The translations under genes and the position numbers were made by a program. A stretch of DNA of 64,000 nt from Methylotenera oryzisoli. GTDB taxonomy: Bacteria > Pseudomonadota > Gammaproteobacteria > Burkholderiales > Methylophilaceae. Under the pieces are notes generated by a model, which was given only the letters and a program-made list of their open reading frames with translations, searched no databases and was not told where the DNA came from. The stretch is taken from positions 124,001 through 188,000 of the forward strand of contig NZ_PQVH01000006.1 in assembly GCF_004661485.1 (NCBI RefSeq). The letters run 5' to 3'. This document shows positions 1 through 8,606 of the stretch, piece after piece; position 1 is the first letter of the stretch, and each line of letters begins with the position of its first letter.

Positions 1-1
1 G

Positions 2-634
2 ACATTACATATGTCTATAGAAAAAGAGAGTAAAGCGTTAAATGTGTTGCAATTATCGCAAGGCGAAAAGTCATTAATGGCTTTGGTGGGAGATATTGCT
101 AGGCGATTGGCAATGATGAACCCAGCACTAGAAAACCCACTTACTGGCGGAGGAATTGTTCTAATTGATGAAATTGAGATGCATCTTCACCCAGAATGGC
201 AACAAACAGTTGTTGGTAATTTAGAAAAAACATTTCCAAATATCCAGTTCATCATAACAACGCACAGCCCACATGTTTTGAGTAGCATTGATGCGTCTTG
301 TATTCGTCTACTTCGCCAAGAGGATGATACAGAAACCAGTAATACAGTCACCAGTATCGAAGAAGTTCACACGCAAACTAAAGGCGTATCTAGTGCAGAT
401 GTGCTAGCAGAAATCATGGGGGTTAACCCTGTGCCAAATGTTCCAGAAGCAAAGGCACTGTCTGCCTACCATGCCCTAATTCAGGAGAATCTACATCAAA
501 CTGATAACGGAATGGAATTGCGCAAAAAACTTGATGCTCATTTTGGATATACCCATCCAGTAATGTTTGAATGTGAACGGATGATTCGTCTGCAAGCCTT
601 AAAGCAGAAGTTTCCAATATCAAGCAAGGAATAA
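2..634 (+). CDS. ptuA: PtuA-like ABC/OLD-type ATPase, C-terminal part (cut by window edge)
   Basis: The frame is open from the first bases, so this is the C-terminal end of a longer protein; the ATG at 11 is probably internal. The visible part has an ABC signature-like LSQGEKS, then a Walker B (IVLIDEIEMHLHPEWQ) and a switch histidine region (FIITTHSPHVLSS), the layout of SMC/OLD-family ATPases used as sensors in phage defence. The Walker A would lie upstream, outside the window. Four bases separate it from an HNH nuclease gene, which is the PtuA-PtuB order of Septu and of retron Ec78-type systems. The Ec78 form would need a reverse transcriptase and ncRNA upstream, which cannot be seen. A plain Septu pair is equally possible. 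Confidence 0.7.
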   Translation, partial: TLHMSIEKESKALNVLQLSQGEKSLMALVGDIARRLAMMNPALENPLTGGGIVLIDEIEMHLHPEWQQTVVGNLEKTFPNIQFIITTHSPHVLSSIDASCIRLLRQEDDTETSNTVTSIEEVHTQTKGVSSADVLAEIMGVNPVPNVPEAKALSAYHALIQENLHQTDNGMELRKKLDAHFGYTHPVMFECERMIRLQALKQKFPISSKE

Positions 635-638
635 GGGG

Positions 639-1268
639 ATGCATAAACTTATTCGCGGTGCTGCCCCACGTTGTTTGGCGAAATTTCAGCATGGAAGAGA
701 TAACTGGGGTAACGTTGATAGTAGTTCCAAGTCTGAAATTTGGATCGAACTAGAAACTATGCAAGGCGCGCGTTGCGCCTATTGCGAATCTGATATAAGC
801 ATTGGTAAAAAGCATATTGAACATTTTCGGCAAAAAGGGCGAGACCCTAAAGTTACATTTGACTGGAGTAATTTGTTTGGTTCTTGTATGCGAAAAAATA
901 GCTGTGGTAAACATAAAGACGAGATTCCACTGTATGATTCAGCAAACCTAATTAAACCAGATAATGAAGACCCAGAGATTTTTTTAGTTTTTTCGGCAGA
1001 TGGCTCCGTGCATCCGAGAGCTAACATATCCGAACAAGACTTTTTGCGTGCTAAAGAAACCATCAGGATATTCAATTTAGATGATCCACTGCAACAAATT
1101 AGGAAGAGTGCTGTTTGCGGCTACGTACAGACTGCTGAAGTGTTATATAAGCTTGCAAGTGAGCTTCCAGAGGAGAATGTTATGGAATTATTACTTGAAG
1201 AGATAAATAAAACAGCAAACTTACCATTTTGTACTGCCATCAAACACGTTCTACTGAATCAAGCCTAG
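639..1268 (+). CDS. ptuB: PtuB-like HNH endonuclease
   Basis: A 209-aa protein with an HNH-type zinc-finger nuclease core: paired cysteines C46-x2-C49, the motif HIEHF at 59-63, an asparagine in DWSNL (near 75-79), then C83, C89 and H92. It starts HKLIRGAAPRCLAKF, which I associate with the effector nuclease of Septu/retron Ec78 systems. The start ATG at 639 follows an AAGG-like ribosome site inside the end of the ATPase gene, so the two are translationally coupled. The expected role is DNA (or in Ec78, tRNA-directed) cleavage once the ATPase senses phage infection. Family assignment is from motifs and context only. Confidence 0.7.
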   Translation: MHKLIRGAAPRCLAKFQHGRDNWGNVDSSSKSEIWIELETMQGARCAYCESDISIGKKHIEHFRQKGRDPKVTFDWSNLFGSCMRKNSCGKHKDEIPLYDSANLIKPDNEDPEIFLVFSADGSVHPRANISEQDFLRAKETIRIFNLDDPLQQIRKSAVCGYVQTAEVLYKLASELPEENVMELLLEEINKTANLPFCTAIKHVLLNQA

Positions 1269-1370
1269 GAGGAAGAGGGCTAGTGAACAGCTGTTGTAGA
1301 AATTATCTTACTGAACTCGAAGGTCTGGTAATCAACCGTTATGCTAGACATAAATAATGTCGAAACAAGA

Positions 1371-1396
1371 AAAAAAGGAGCCGAAGCTCCTTTTTT
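1371..1396. terminator. Rho-independent terminator, probably bidirectional
   Basis: Perfect inverted repeat: 11-base arms 1371-1381 and 1386-1396 around a CGAA loop, A-rich on the left and T-rich on the right. It directly follows the nrdJb stop on the minus strand and can also stop transcripts from ptuB on the plus strand. Confidence 0.85.
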
Positions 1397-1399
1397 ACT

Positions 1400-2098
1400 T
1401 TAACCGCACTTACTTTCACCACAATTCAAGCAAGTCAAACACCCATCCATAATAATGCTGGCTTTGGTGTTACATTTCTTACAAAGCTGCGCACCTTTTG
1501 GGAAGCCTTCTTCATTGACTTCTTCGCCTGATTTAGCGTGTTTTTCCAGGTATTCTGCTTTTTTCTCTTCTACCAATTTTTGTTGGTGTTCATCTAGGCC
1601 TGGCTTTTTAAGCATACCGATTTCTTGCAGGTGTTGCTCTACTACTTCGCCAATTTCTGCCACTAGGCTAGGTACAAACTTACCGCCCTTTTTGAAGTAG
1701 CCACCGCTTGGTTCGAACACGCTTTTTAGCTCTTCTACCAAGAAAGTCACGTCGCCACCTTTACGGAACACGGCTGACATCACGCGTGTTAGGGCAACAA
1801 TCCATTGAAAGTGCTCCATGTTTTTGGAGTTGATAAACACTTCAAACGGGCGGCGGTGCTCTTGTGGTGTGCCTTCGTTCATCACGATATCGTTAATGGT
1901 GATGTAAAGCGCGTGCTCGGTGACTGGTGTTTTGATTTTGTAGGTGTTGCCTACCAATTTCTCTGGGCGGCCTAACGGCTCGCCTAGCTGCACAACGTTA
2001 GATGCGGCTTCTGCTACTTTGGCTTCGGCAGCTTTTGCTTTGTCTTCTTCTGACACTAGGTTGTAGCTAACGATTTTCTTTTCAATTTTAATTGCCAT
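1400..2098 (-). CDS. nrdJb: Class II ribonucleotide reductase small part NrdJb (TSCPD/zinc-ribbon)
   Basis: 232 aa, matching the small partner of split adenosylcobalamin-dependent ribonucleotide reductases such as NrdJab of Pseudomonas. The central part (about residues 40-150) fits the TSCPD domain; the C-terminus has cysteine pairs CKKC, CLTC and NCGESKCG, which serve in zinc binding or as the redox-active tail that re-reduces the active site. It lies downstream of nrdJa on the same strand with about 160 bases between, and a strong ribosome site (AAGGAG) sits 7 bases before the ATG. It is needed together with NrdJa to make deoxyribonucleotides. Elsewhere the two halves are fused into one NrdJ/NrdZ protein. 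Confidence 0.85.
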   Translation of the reverse strand: MAIKIEKKIVSYNLVSEEDKAKAAEAKVAEAASNVVQLGEPLGRPEKLVGNTYKIKTPVTEHALYITINDIVMNEGTPQEHRRPFEVFINSKNMEHFQWIVALTRVMSAVFRKGGDVTFLVEELKSVFEPSGGYFKKGGKFVPSLVAEIGEVVEQHLQEIGMLKKPGLDEHQQKLVEEKKAEYLEKHAKSGEEVNEEGFPKGAQLCKKCNTKASIIMDGCLTCLNCGESKCG

Positions 2099-2147
2099 GT
2101 TGTTCTCCTTTTGAGGTTGCCCTCACATTTATTCGCTCTTGTTTTAA

Positions 2148-2238
2148 GCGTTGCGTGTGCAGTTAAGACAAGGCGGGTTTAAATTTTTTACCGGAATGTA
2201 CAAGTAGTACATGAGGATTAAAAATTTAAACGCAACGC
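2148..2238. repeat. Nested palindromic intergenic repeat between nrdJa and nrdJb
   Basis: Three nested inverted repeats are seen: outer GCGTTGCG (2148-2155) with CGCAACGC (2231-2238); middle GTTTAAATTTTT (2177-2188) with its complement (2220-2231); inner TGTAC (2197-2201) with GTACA (2207-2211). Whole-element symmetry and the position in an intergenic gap suggest a dispersed repeat of the REP/MITE kind. In RNA it would fold in the nrdJa-nrdJb transcript and could set the ratio of the two products. I saw no second copy in this window. Confidence 0.6.
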
Positions 2239-2259
2239 CGTATTAACAAACAAAGCAGC

Positions 2260-4425
2260 TTAGAACTTGCCGTAGTAGCCTTCTTTTAATGCATCGTATA
2301 AATTCGCTGCCGAGTGAATCTCACCATCATACTCAATCTCATCATTACCTTTGGCTTCAATCTCAGTGCCGTCTTCTAAGGTAAATTTGTAAGTGGTGCT
2401 TTCTAAGTCTTTCTCTGTCACCAATACGCCTTGGAATGCTTCAGGGTTGAATCTGAAAGTTGTGCAACCTTTTAGGCCTTTATCATATGCGTATAGATAG
2501 ATGTTTTTGAAGTCTTCAAAGTCATAATCGGTCGGCACGTTAATGGTTTTTGAAATTGAGCTATCAATCCATTTTTGTGATGCGGCTTGAATATCCACAT
2601 GTGCTTTGGCCATGATGGTTGAAGAATCTAGGAAGTAATCCGGCAATTGCTCTTCTGGCTTATCGCTAAATGGCATTGCATTTGGGTTAATCAACTCACG
2701 GTAAGCTAATAACTCATAAGAGAACACGTCTACTTTCTCTTTTGATTTTTTGCCTTCACGAATCACGTTACGTGCATAGTGATGCGCGAATGATGGCTCG
2801 ATACCGTTACTTGCGTTGTTAGCCAATGACAATGAAATCGTGCCGGTAGGCGCGATTGAGCTATGGTGTGTAAAACGTGCGCCTTTGCTTGCGATTTGGT
2901 TACGCAAGCCTTCTGGGAACTGCTGCATGTAGCGGCTGTATTTACCCAGCAGTACTTTACCTGCGATTTTTTGGCCTACTTTAATGCCGTCTGCCGCCAT
3001 TTCTGGGCGTTTTGCCAGCATGTCTGCGGTGACTTCAAACTTCTCGTCCATGATAGGGGCTGCGCCTTTTTCTTCGGCCAATTGCACACCTACGCTCCAA
3101 CCTTCTTCGGCCATCACGCGTGTGACTTCTTCTGTGAACTTGATTGAATCTTCTTCACCGTATTTCATTTTCATCATGGTGAGGCTAGAACCTAAACCTA
3201 GGTAGCCCATGCCGTGACGGCGTTTGCGCATGATTTCATCGCGTTGTTGTTGCAATGGCAAGCCGTTGATTTCCACCACGTTATCTAGCATACGCGTGAA
3301 AATCGCCACCACTTCGCGGTATTCTTTCCAGTCAAAGTAGGCTTCGTCGGTAAATGGTTTTTTCACAAAGCGTGTGAGGTTAACTGAACCTAACAAGCAA
3401 GCGCCATAAGGTGGCAATGGTTGTTCGCCGCATGGGTTGGTTGCGCGGATGTTTTCGCAGAACCAGTTGTTGTTCATTTCATTGACGCGGTCGATCAAAA
3501 TAAAACCTGGCTCAGCAAAGTCGTAGGTTGAGGACATAATTACATCCCACAAACGGCGTGCTTTGATGGTTTTGTATACGCGGCATGCTACTTTGCCTGC
3601 ATCTACGCCATCGGTTTTAGTCAGGTATTTACCCTTGATTGGCCACTCGCGCCATACTACTTGGCTTTCGTCGTTAACATTCAAACCATCAATAATGGAT
3701 TCTTTTTCTGTGACAGGGAATGCCAGTTTCCATTCAGCATCCGCTTTTACTGCTTCCATGAACTCTTTAGTGATGAGGCATGACAGATTGAATTGGCGTA
3801 AACGGCCATTTTCACGTTTTGCTTTGATAAAGTCTGTTACATCTGGGTGTGAGATATCAAACGTTGCCATTTGCGCACCACGACGGCCACCCGCAGAAGA
3901 GACGGTGAAGCACATTTTGTCGTAGATATCCATGAAAGATAATGGGCCGCTGGTGTAAGCACCGGCACCCGCGACAAACGCGCCTTTTGGACGCAAGGTA
4001 GAGAACTCGTAACCAATACCGCAACCTGCTTTTAGGGTTAAGCCTGCCTCGTGCACTTTACCTAAAATATCATCCATGCTGTCTGAGATAACGCCAGACA
4101 CAGTACAGTTAATAGTAGAAGTGGCTGGTTTATGCTCTAACGCACCTGCGTTAGAAGTAATACGACCAGCAGGGATAGCACCACGGCGCAACGCCCATAG
4201 AAACTTCTCATGCCATTCAGCACGTTTTTCTTCTGTGGTTTCTACATCCGCCAAGGCACGCGCTACGCGTAGATAAGAGGCATCCATGTCGGCATCAACA
4301 TTTTCGCCCTGCTTAGATTTCAAACGATATTTTTTATCCCAAATATCTAGTGAAACAGGCTGAACCGGGATTTCTTTTTCAACATCTGTACTTGAATTCT
4401 TAGCAGCATCTACGGCTTTTAGCAT
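2260..4425 (-). CDS. nrdJa: Class II (B12-dependent) ribonucleotide reductase large part NrdJa
   Basis: 721 aa; reduces ribonucleoside di/triphosphates to deoxy forms using an adenosylcobalamin-generated thiyl radical. The diagnostic active-site loop NPCGEQPLPPYGACLLGSVN supplies the Asn-Cys-Glu catalytic set, and the N-terminal region has TINCTVSG with one of the redox cysteines. The ATP-cone-free start and the missing TSCPD tail (carried by nrdJb downstream) show the split form. The ATG at 4425 has a GAGGG ribosome site. An NrdR-type box lies about 135 bases upstream. No oxygen-dependent class Ia genes are in the window. Confidence 0.9.
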   Translation of the reverse strand: MLKAVDAAKNSSTDVEKEIPVQPVSLDIWDKKYRLKSKQGENVDADMDASYLRVARALADVETTEEKRAEWHEKFLWALRRGAIPAGRITSNAGALEHKPATSTINCTVSGVISDSMDDILGKVHEAGLTLKAGCGIGYEFSTLRPKGAFVAGAGAYTSGPLSFMDIYDKMCFTVSSAGGRRGAQMATFDISHPDVTDFIKAKRENGRLRQFNLSCLITKEFMEAVKADAEWKLAFPVTEKESIIDGLNVNDESQVVWREWPIKGKYLTKTDGVDAGKVACRVYKTIKARRLWDVIMSSTYDFAEPGFILIDRVNEMNNNWFCENIRATNPCGEQPLPPYGACLLGSVNLTRFVKKPFTDEAYFDWKEYREVVAIFTRMLDNVVEINGLPLQQQRDEIMRKRRHGMGYLGLGSSLTMMKMKYGEEDSIKFTEEVTRVMAEEGWSVGVQLAEEKGAAPIMDEKFEVTADMLAKRPEMAADGIKVGQKIAGKVLLGKYSRYMQQFPEGLRNQIASKGARFTHHSSIAPTGTISLSLANNASNGIEPSFAHHYARNVIREGKKSKEKVDVFSYELLAYRELINPNAMPFSDKPEEQLPDYFLDSSTIMAKAHVDIQAASQKWIDSSISKTINVPTDYDFEDFKNIYLYAYDKGLKGCTTFRFNPEAFQGVLVTEKDLESTTYKFTLEDGTEIEAKGNDEIEYDGEIHSAANLYDALKEGYYGKF

Positions 4426-4803
4426 TATTTAACCCTCTTTATTGGTAGACTTAAATCAGCGATAAAACAATGAGATAAGTCTGTATTATTTAACGGCAAC
4501 GCAGTTGAAGATGGTAAGCACACACTAACTTTTCAACACCACCACAACCATGCGTTAACCACTATATATTGTGTTTTTTTAGTAATTTAATCATTCTGTA
4601 GTGGTAGGTCAAGCTGTTTTTCTATAAATATTTTTATCCAAAACAGCAAATTTCTCTTGCCAAATTTCAAGGCCGCACTGGCGCTGGCTTAGGGCAAATC
4701 GGCAAATTAAATCTACTGCAATGCAGCTTAAAAAACTATATGAAAAAATTTATGCGAAAATACAACAACTCCATATTGCACCTGACCAGTACCGATAAAC
4801 AAA
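4426..4803. other. Intergenic region between divergent nrdJa and waaA
   Basis: 378 bases without a supported gene. It contains the NrdR-type box at 4559-4574 described separately and is otherwise AT-rich. No small ORF with a ribosome site and no RNA structure stood out. It must contain promoters for both flanking genes, but I could not assign -35/-10 elements with confidence. Confidence 0.6.
4559..4574. promoter_or_regulatory. NrdR box upstream of nrdJa
   Basis: The 16-mer CCACTATATATTGTGT differs at one position from the near-palindromic NrdR consensus ACACWATATATWGTGT. NrdR is the zinc-finger/ATP-cone repressor of ribonucleotide reductase operons and normally binds two boxes about 31 bases apart. 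I see only one good copy; nearby partial matches around 4522 and 4595 are weak. Confidence 0.75.
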
Positions 4804-6078
4804 ATGACACGTAGCTTATACACATGCTTACTTTATCTATTGCTGCCGTTTACGCCGCTTAAGCTGCTTTGGCGCGGCAGAAAGCAGCCAGAGTACTTAG
4901 CGCACTGGCGTGAGCGTTATGGCTTTTATCAAGCACCAGTGCAAAAGCCTGTTATTTGGCTGCATTGTGTTTCGGTTGGCGAAACGCGTGCCGCAGAGCC
5001 CCTGATCAAAGCTTTATTAAGCCAATATCCCACCCACCAATTATTACTGACACACACTACACCAACCGGCCGCGCGACCAGCGAGCAGCTGTTTGGAGAT
5101 AGTGTCACCCGTGTTTATTTACCCTACGATGTACCGTTTGCCGTTGCCCGCTTTTTACAGCACTTTAAACCGGTAGTGGGCGCACTGATGGAAACCGAGC
5201 TATGGTTTAACCTGATTGCAGGCTGCAAGCAACGCAATATCCCTGTGCTGCTGGTAAATGCCAGACTCTCAGAAAAATCTGCCGCGGGTTATGCCAAACT
5301 AGGCCAGCTACTGCCGCAAGGTTTGCAAAACTTAAGCGCGATTGCTGCGCAAACCGAAGCCGATGCTAGCCGCCTGCAACATTTAGGCGCAGCCGAGGTA
5401 GGCATTACCGGCAATATCAAATTTGACGTTACCCCACACCCCACCGCACACAGCTTAGGGGCACAGTTACGCCAGCAATTAGGCCAGCAACAAGATATAG
5501 CACGCCCAGTATTTTTAGCCGCAAGCACGCGCGATGGCGAAGAAAGTTTGATTATTGAAGCCGTCAGCAAAGCCAATATCCCGAACTTACTCACGATTAT
5601 TGTGCCTAGGCACCCACAGCGCTTTGAGGCAGTAGCCGAGCTACTAAAAAAATCTAACCAACCCTTTATGCGCCGCTCCACGCTTAACGATGCGGCGGTA
5701 GCAAGCAGCACGCATTACCTATTGGGCGACTCAATGGGAGAAATGTTCACTTACTATGCCAGTTGTGATGTTGCCTTTATCGGCGGCAGTTTGCTGCCGC
5801 TGGGTGGGCAAAACCTGATTGAAGCCTGTAGCATGGGTAAACCCGTGCTGGTAGGGCCGTATACCTTTAACTTTGAAGAAGCTACCAAAATAGCAATCGC
5901 GGCTGGTGCAGCCAACCGGGTGCAGAATGTAGATGAGCTAAGCCAAAAACTACAGCAATTATTTGCACACGAGCAGCAAAGGCAAGCCATGTGTGATGCC
6001 AGCATTCAATTTACTGAGCAGAACCGCGGCGCCACGGAAAAAACCTTAAAGATAATGCAAGCTTATATTCAAGCGTAA
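4804..6078 (+). CDS. waaA: 3-deoxy-D-manno-octulosonic acid (Kdo) transferase
   Basis: 424 aa, the usual length for WaaA/KdtA. It transfers Kdo from CMP-Kdo to lipid A precursor at the inner face of the cytoplasmic membrane. Visible marks: an N-terminal membrane anchor (residues 4-20), the acceptor-side motif CVSVGETRAAEP with the catalytic glutamate, and a C-terminal GT-B nucleotide-sugar site (FIGGSLLPLGGQNLIEA). The neighbours tolC and pcm fit the betaproteobacterial arrangement around waaA, though here waaA points away from them. The ATG at 4804 has no clear ribosome site. Confidence 0.93.
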   Translation: MTRSLYTCLLYLLLPFTPLKLLWRGRKQPEYLAHWRERYGFYQAPVQKPVIWLHCVSVGETRAAEPLIKALLSQYPTHQLLLTHTTPTGRATSEQLFGDSVTRVYLPYDVPFAVARFLQHFKPVVGALMETELWFNLIAGCKQRNIPVLLVNARLSEKSAAGYAKLGQLLPQGLQNLSAIAAQTEADASRLQHLGAAEVGITGNIKFDVTPHPTAHSLGAQLRQQLGQQQDIARPVFLAASTRDGEESLIIEAVSKANIPNLLTIIVPRHPQRFEAVAELLKKSNQPFMRRSTLNDAAVASSTHYLLGDSMGEMFTYYASCDVAFIGGSLLPLGGQNLIEACSMGKPVLVGPYTFNFEEATKIAIAAGAANRVQNVDELSQKLQQLFAHEQQRQAMCDASIQFTEQNRGATEKTLKIMQAYIQA

Positions 6079-6115
6079 TATTAGAGGGAAGATCCTAAGT
6101 TAACCCAAAACAAAG

Positions 6116-6616
6116 ATGCCTATCACTCCATTTCATTTTGGCCCTGGTGCAGCGATTCATGCTATTGCCCCTAAGCATGTAAGTTTTTTAGCCTTTTGCT
6201 CTGCCAATGTTCTTATTGATATTGAACCACTTTATTACATGGTCACAGGGCAGTACCCTCTACATAGATTTTTTCATACCTACATCGGTGCTACCATCAT
6301 TATGGTTGCTACAGCGCTTATCTTCTTTTTCGTCCTAAAGTTGGCTTCACGGGTAAGGCTACCTAATTTATTTCAATGGCAAAGCTTAAAGCCACTCCCC
6401 ATCTTGCTGGGTGCGGCGGCTGGTAGCTATTCTCACATTGTGCTCGATAGTGTAATGCATGCTGATATTGTTCCACTCTCACCATTCAGTGAGGTTAACG
6501 TGCTTTATCAGTTAGTTTCACTTGGTGAACTGCATCTTTTTTGTGTATTTGCTGCGGTGTTGGGTTTGGCTATACTTGGCATTCGTCGGCTACTTAAAGC
6601 TAGACATGCAGGCTAG
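6116..6616 (+). CDS. Membrane protein, YdjM/metal-dependent-hydrolase-like family
   Basis: 166 aa with about four membrane helices. It begins MPITPFHFGPG and has conserved acidic/histidine spots (LIDIEPLYYM, PLHRFFHTYIG, GSYSHIVLDSVMHAD) that resemble the YdjM/DUF457-type membrane-bound metal-dependent hydrolases. The polar residues in those motifs could bind a metal at the membrane face. It follows waaA by 37 bases on the same strand, so the two may be co-transcribed. The function is unknown; the family call is moderate. Confidence 0.6.
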   Translation: MPITPFHFGPGAAIHAIAPKHVSFLAFCSANVLIDIEPLYYMVTGQYPLHRFFHTYIGATIIMVATALIFFFVLKLASRVRLPNLFQWQSLKPLPILLGAAAGSYSHIVLDSVMHADIVPLSPFSEVNVLYQLVSLGELHLFCVFAAVLGLAILGIRRLLKARHAG

Positions 6617-6659
6617 CCAATCGCTCAGGCGTGACCGGTCACACCAGCTTATTCAAGCG

Positions 6660-7217
6660 TTAGCGAATCAACTTACTAATCGCCTTGAATGCATCGCCCT
6701 GCGCCACTCCTAGCCACTCGAACACTAGCGACTCAGTATTAGTGATGATGCAGCCAGCGCTGCGCATACGTGCAATGGCATTTGCCTTATTTGCCGGGTT
6801 GCGAGAGATGATGGCATCTTCCACCACAAACACCTGTTTACCAATAGCGATTAAATCCAGCGCCGTTTGCAGCACGCAAATATGCGCCTCCATCCCGGCA
6901 AGGGCCACTTGCGCATGATCACGCGTTAATTGGCGGCTAAATTTGGGCTCAGCCAAACAAGAGAAGCTTACTTTTTCTACCGGGTGGATATGCGGGCTGA
7001 CCGCAGATAGCTCAGGTACGGTATGGCCTAAGCCTTGTGGATATTGTTCAGTAATAATCGCGGCCACATTCAGCATATTGGCGGCCTGCAGCAATATGCC
7101 GCAATTTTTAAGCACGGCCTGCATATCGTCAGTTGCCATGACTGCGGCTAACTTGGTTTGCACGTCCACCACGACCAGCTGACTTAACGTAACATCTGCC
7201 TTATGCTGAATATTCAT
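6660..7217 (-). CDS. Isochorismatase-family cysteine hydrolase
   Basis: 185 aa from the ATG at 7217; a TTG at 7235 would add six residues but would put the start inside tolC ahead of its ribosome site GGAG, so 7217 is preferred. It has the fold marks of the isochorismatase/YcaC family: an early catalytic aspartate in VVVDVQ, a lysine in HPVEKVSFS, and AGMEAHICVLQTA with the nucleophilic cysteine. The substrate cannot be read from the sequence; relatives hydrolyse amides such as nicotinamide or unknown amidohydrolase substrates. The start lies just after the tolC stop, so translation is coupled. Confidence 0.85.
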   Translation of the reverse strand: MNIQHKADVTLSQLVVVDVQTKLAAVMATDDMQAVLKNCGILLQAANMLNVAAIITEQYPQGLGHTVPELSAVSPHIHPVEKVSFSCLAEPKFSRQLTRDHAQVALAGMEAHICVLQTALDLIAIGKQVFVVEDAIISRNPANKANAIARMRSAGCIITNTESLVFEWLGVAQGDAFKAISKLIR

Positions 7218-7218
7218 A

Positions 7219-8574
7219 TCAACGCGCTCCTGCAACCACTAACTGCTGGTTAATATCCGCTAAATCCACCTCGGCTACCACGCCAGTAGTTGCTTTCAAA
7301 CGGATGATATTCACCAAATAGCTGTAACGCGCCTGCAATAAATCACGTTTAGCGCTAAACAGTTGCTGCTGCGCGTTCAGCACATCTACACTGGTACGCA
7401 CGCCCACCTCATAACCTAGCTTGGTAGAGTCTACCTGACTTTGGCTAGACACCAGCGCCTGCTCGTAAGCTTTCACCTGCGCAATACTGGAGCTTAAATT
7501 AAGGTAAGCACGCTGTGTTTCAAGCTCTGCACTGCGGCGTGCGATTTGCACATCGTCCTGCGCTTTTTGCTGATTGAGCACCGCCTGGCGCACGCGTGAA
7601 CTGACCGCGCCACCCTGATACAGCGGAATTTGTAACTGCAGACCGATGACAGCGGTTTTGAGCTCACTGCCGATGCCGTTTGCGCTGCCATTGGAGTAAT
7701 TGTCGTTATAATTCGCCACCGCATCCAATGTAGGCAGATGCCCTGCGTTTAAACGCTCTACCTCTTGCGCAGAAAGCGCCAACGCATCCTGTTGAATCTG
7801 CAGTTTTAAGTTATTTTGGTTGGCAACCTCTAGCCACTTATCCACACCCTGTGTCAAACTGGTAGCTGCCATGTCTGACTTAACGCTAGCTAATTTCTGT
7901 GGTGTTTGCCCAGTAATGGCTTGCACCGAGCGCTGTGCAATTTGGTGCTCATTCACCGCTGCAATCTCTTGCGCGAACACTAAGTCATAACGCGCCTGCG
8001 CCTCGTTCACATCGGTAATGGTGGCGGTACCCACCTCAAAATTAGCCTTGGCCTGCTCGAGCTGGCTGAGAATGGCGGCTTTCTGCGCAATGATTAAGTC
8101 TATTTTGTCTTGCGCCAGCAATACATCAAAGTAAGCCTGCGTCACGCGCAAAATCAAATCCTGCTTACTCAGATTCAGCTGCTTATCTGCCTGACTAACC
8201 TTCACTTTGCTTTGGTCAATTTGCACCAGGCTATCTTTACGATAAATGGGCTGGCGCGCCTCTACACCATAGCTATAGCCTTCATAGTTAGAACGCCCTT
8301 GTACTCTGAATGGACTGTTTCCGGATAAATACTTAAGGTCAGACTGCGTAGCGGTGGCGGCTGCATTTAAATTTACCGTGGGGCGATACAAGGCCTTGGC
8401 TTGCTCTATGGTTTCTTGCGCCGCTTGATTGGCGCTCAACGCTGACGCCAGCGTGGGGTCATTGGCCAGCGCCTGCTGGTAAACCTCTATCAGCGAATAA
8501 GCTTTGTCATCAGCATAGGCGCAGGACACCAACACTGACCACAACACCATGCACTTGATTAAGACTTTAAGCAT
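7219..8574 (-). CDS. tolC: TolC-family outer-membrane efflux channel
   Basis: About 451 aa with a signal peptide ending near CAYA. The two repeated alpha-hairpin/beta-barrel halves of TolC are visible as long Ala/Gln-rich heptad stretches, with YSLIEVYQQALANDP near the start and VGVRTSVDVLNAQQQLF near the C-terminus, both typical of TolC (type I secretion outer membrane protein, TIGR01844-like). The ATG at 8574 is chosen; a TTG at 8580 would add two residues. It lies 32 bases after the Pcm-like gene and forms an operon with it. It serves as exit duct for tripartite efflux pumps or type I secretion. Confidence 0.9.
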   Translation of the reverse strand: MLKVLIKCMVLWSVLVSCAYADDKAYSLIEVYQQALANDPTLASALSANQAAQETIEQAKALYRPTVNLNAAATATQSDLKYLSGNSPFRVQGRSNYEGYSYGVEARQPIYRKDSLVQIDQSKVKVSQADKQLNLSKQDLILRVTQAYFDVLLAQDKIDLIIAQKAAILSQLEQAKANFEVGTATITDVNEAQARYDLVFAQEIAAVNEHQIAQRSVQAITGQTPQKLASVKSDMAATSLTQGVDKWLEVANQNNLKLQIQQDALALSAQEVERLNAGHLPTLDAVANYNDNYSNGSANGIGSELKTAVIGLQLQIPLYQGGAVSSRVRQAVLNQQKAQDDVQIARRSAELETQRAYLNLSSSIAQVKAYEQALVSSQSQVDSTKLGYEVGVRTSVDVLNAQQQLFSAKRDLLQARYSYLVNIIRLKATTGVVAEVDLADINQQLVVAGAR

Positions 8575-8606
8575 ATTCAATGTGGGCGCTTAATCAATAC
8601 TGGCGA

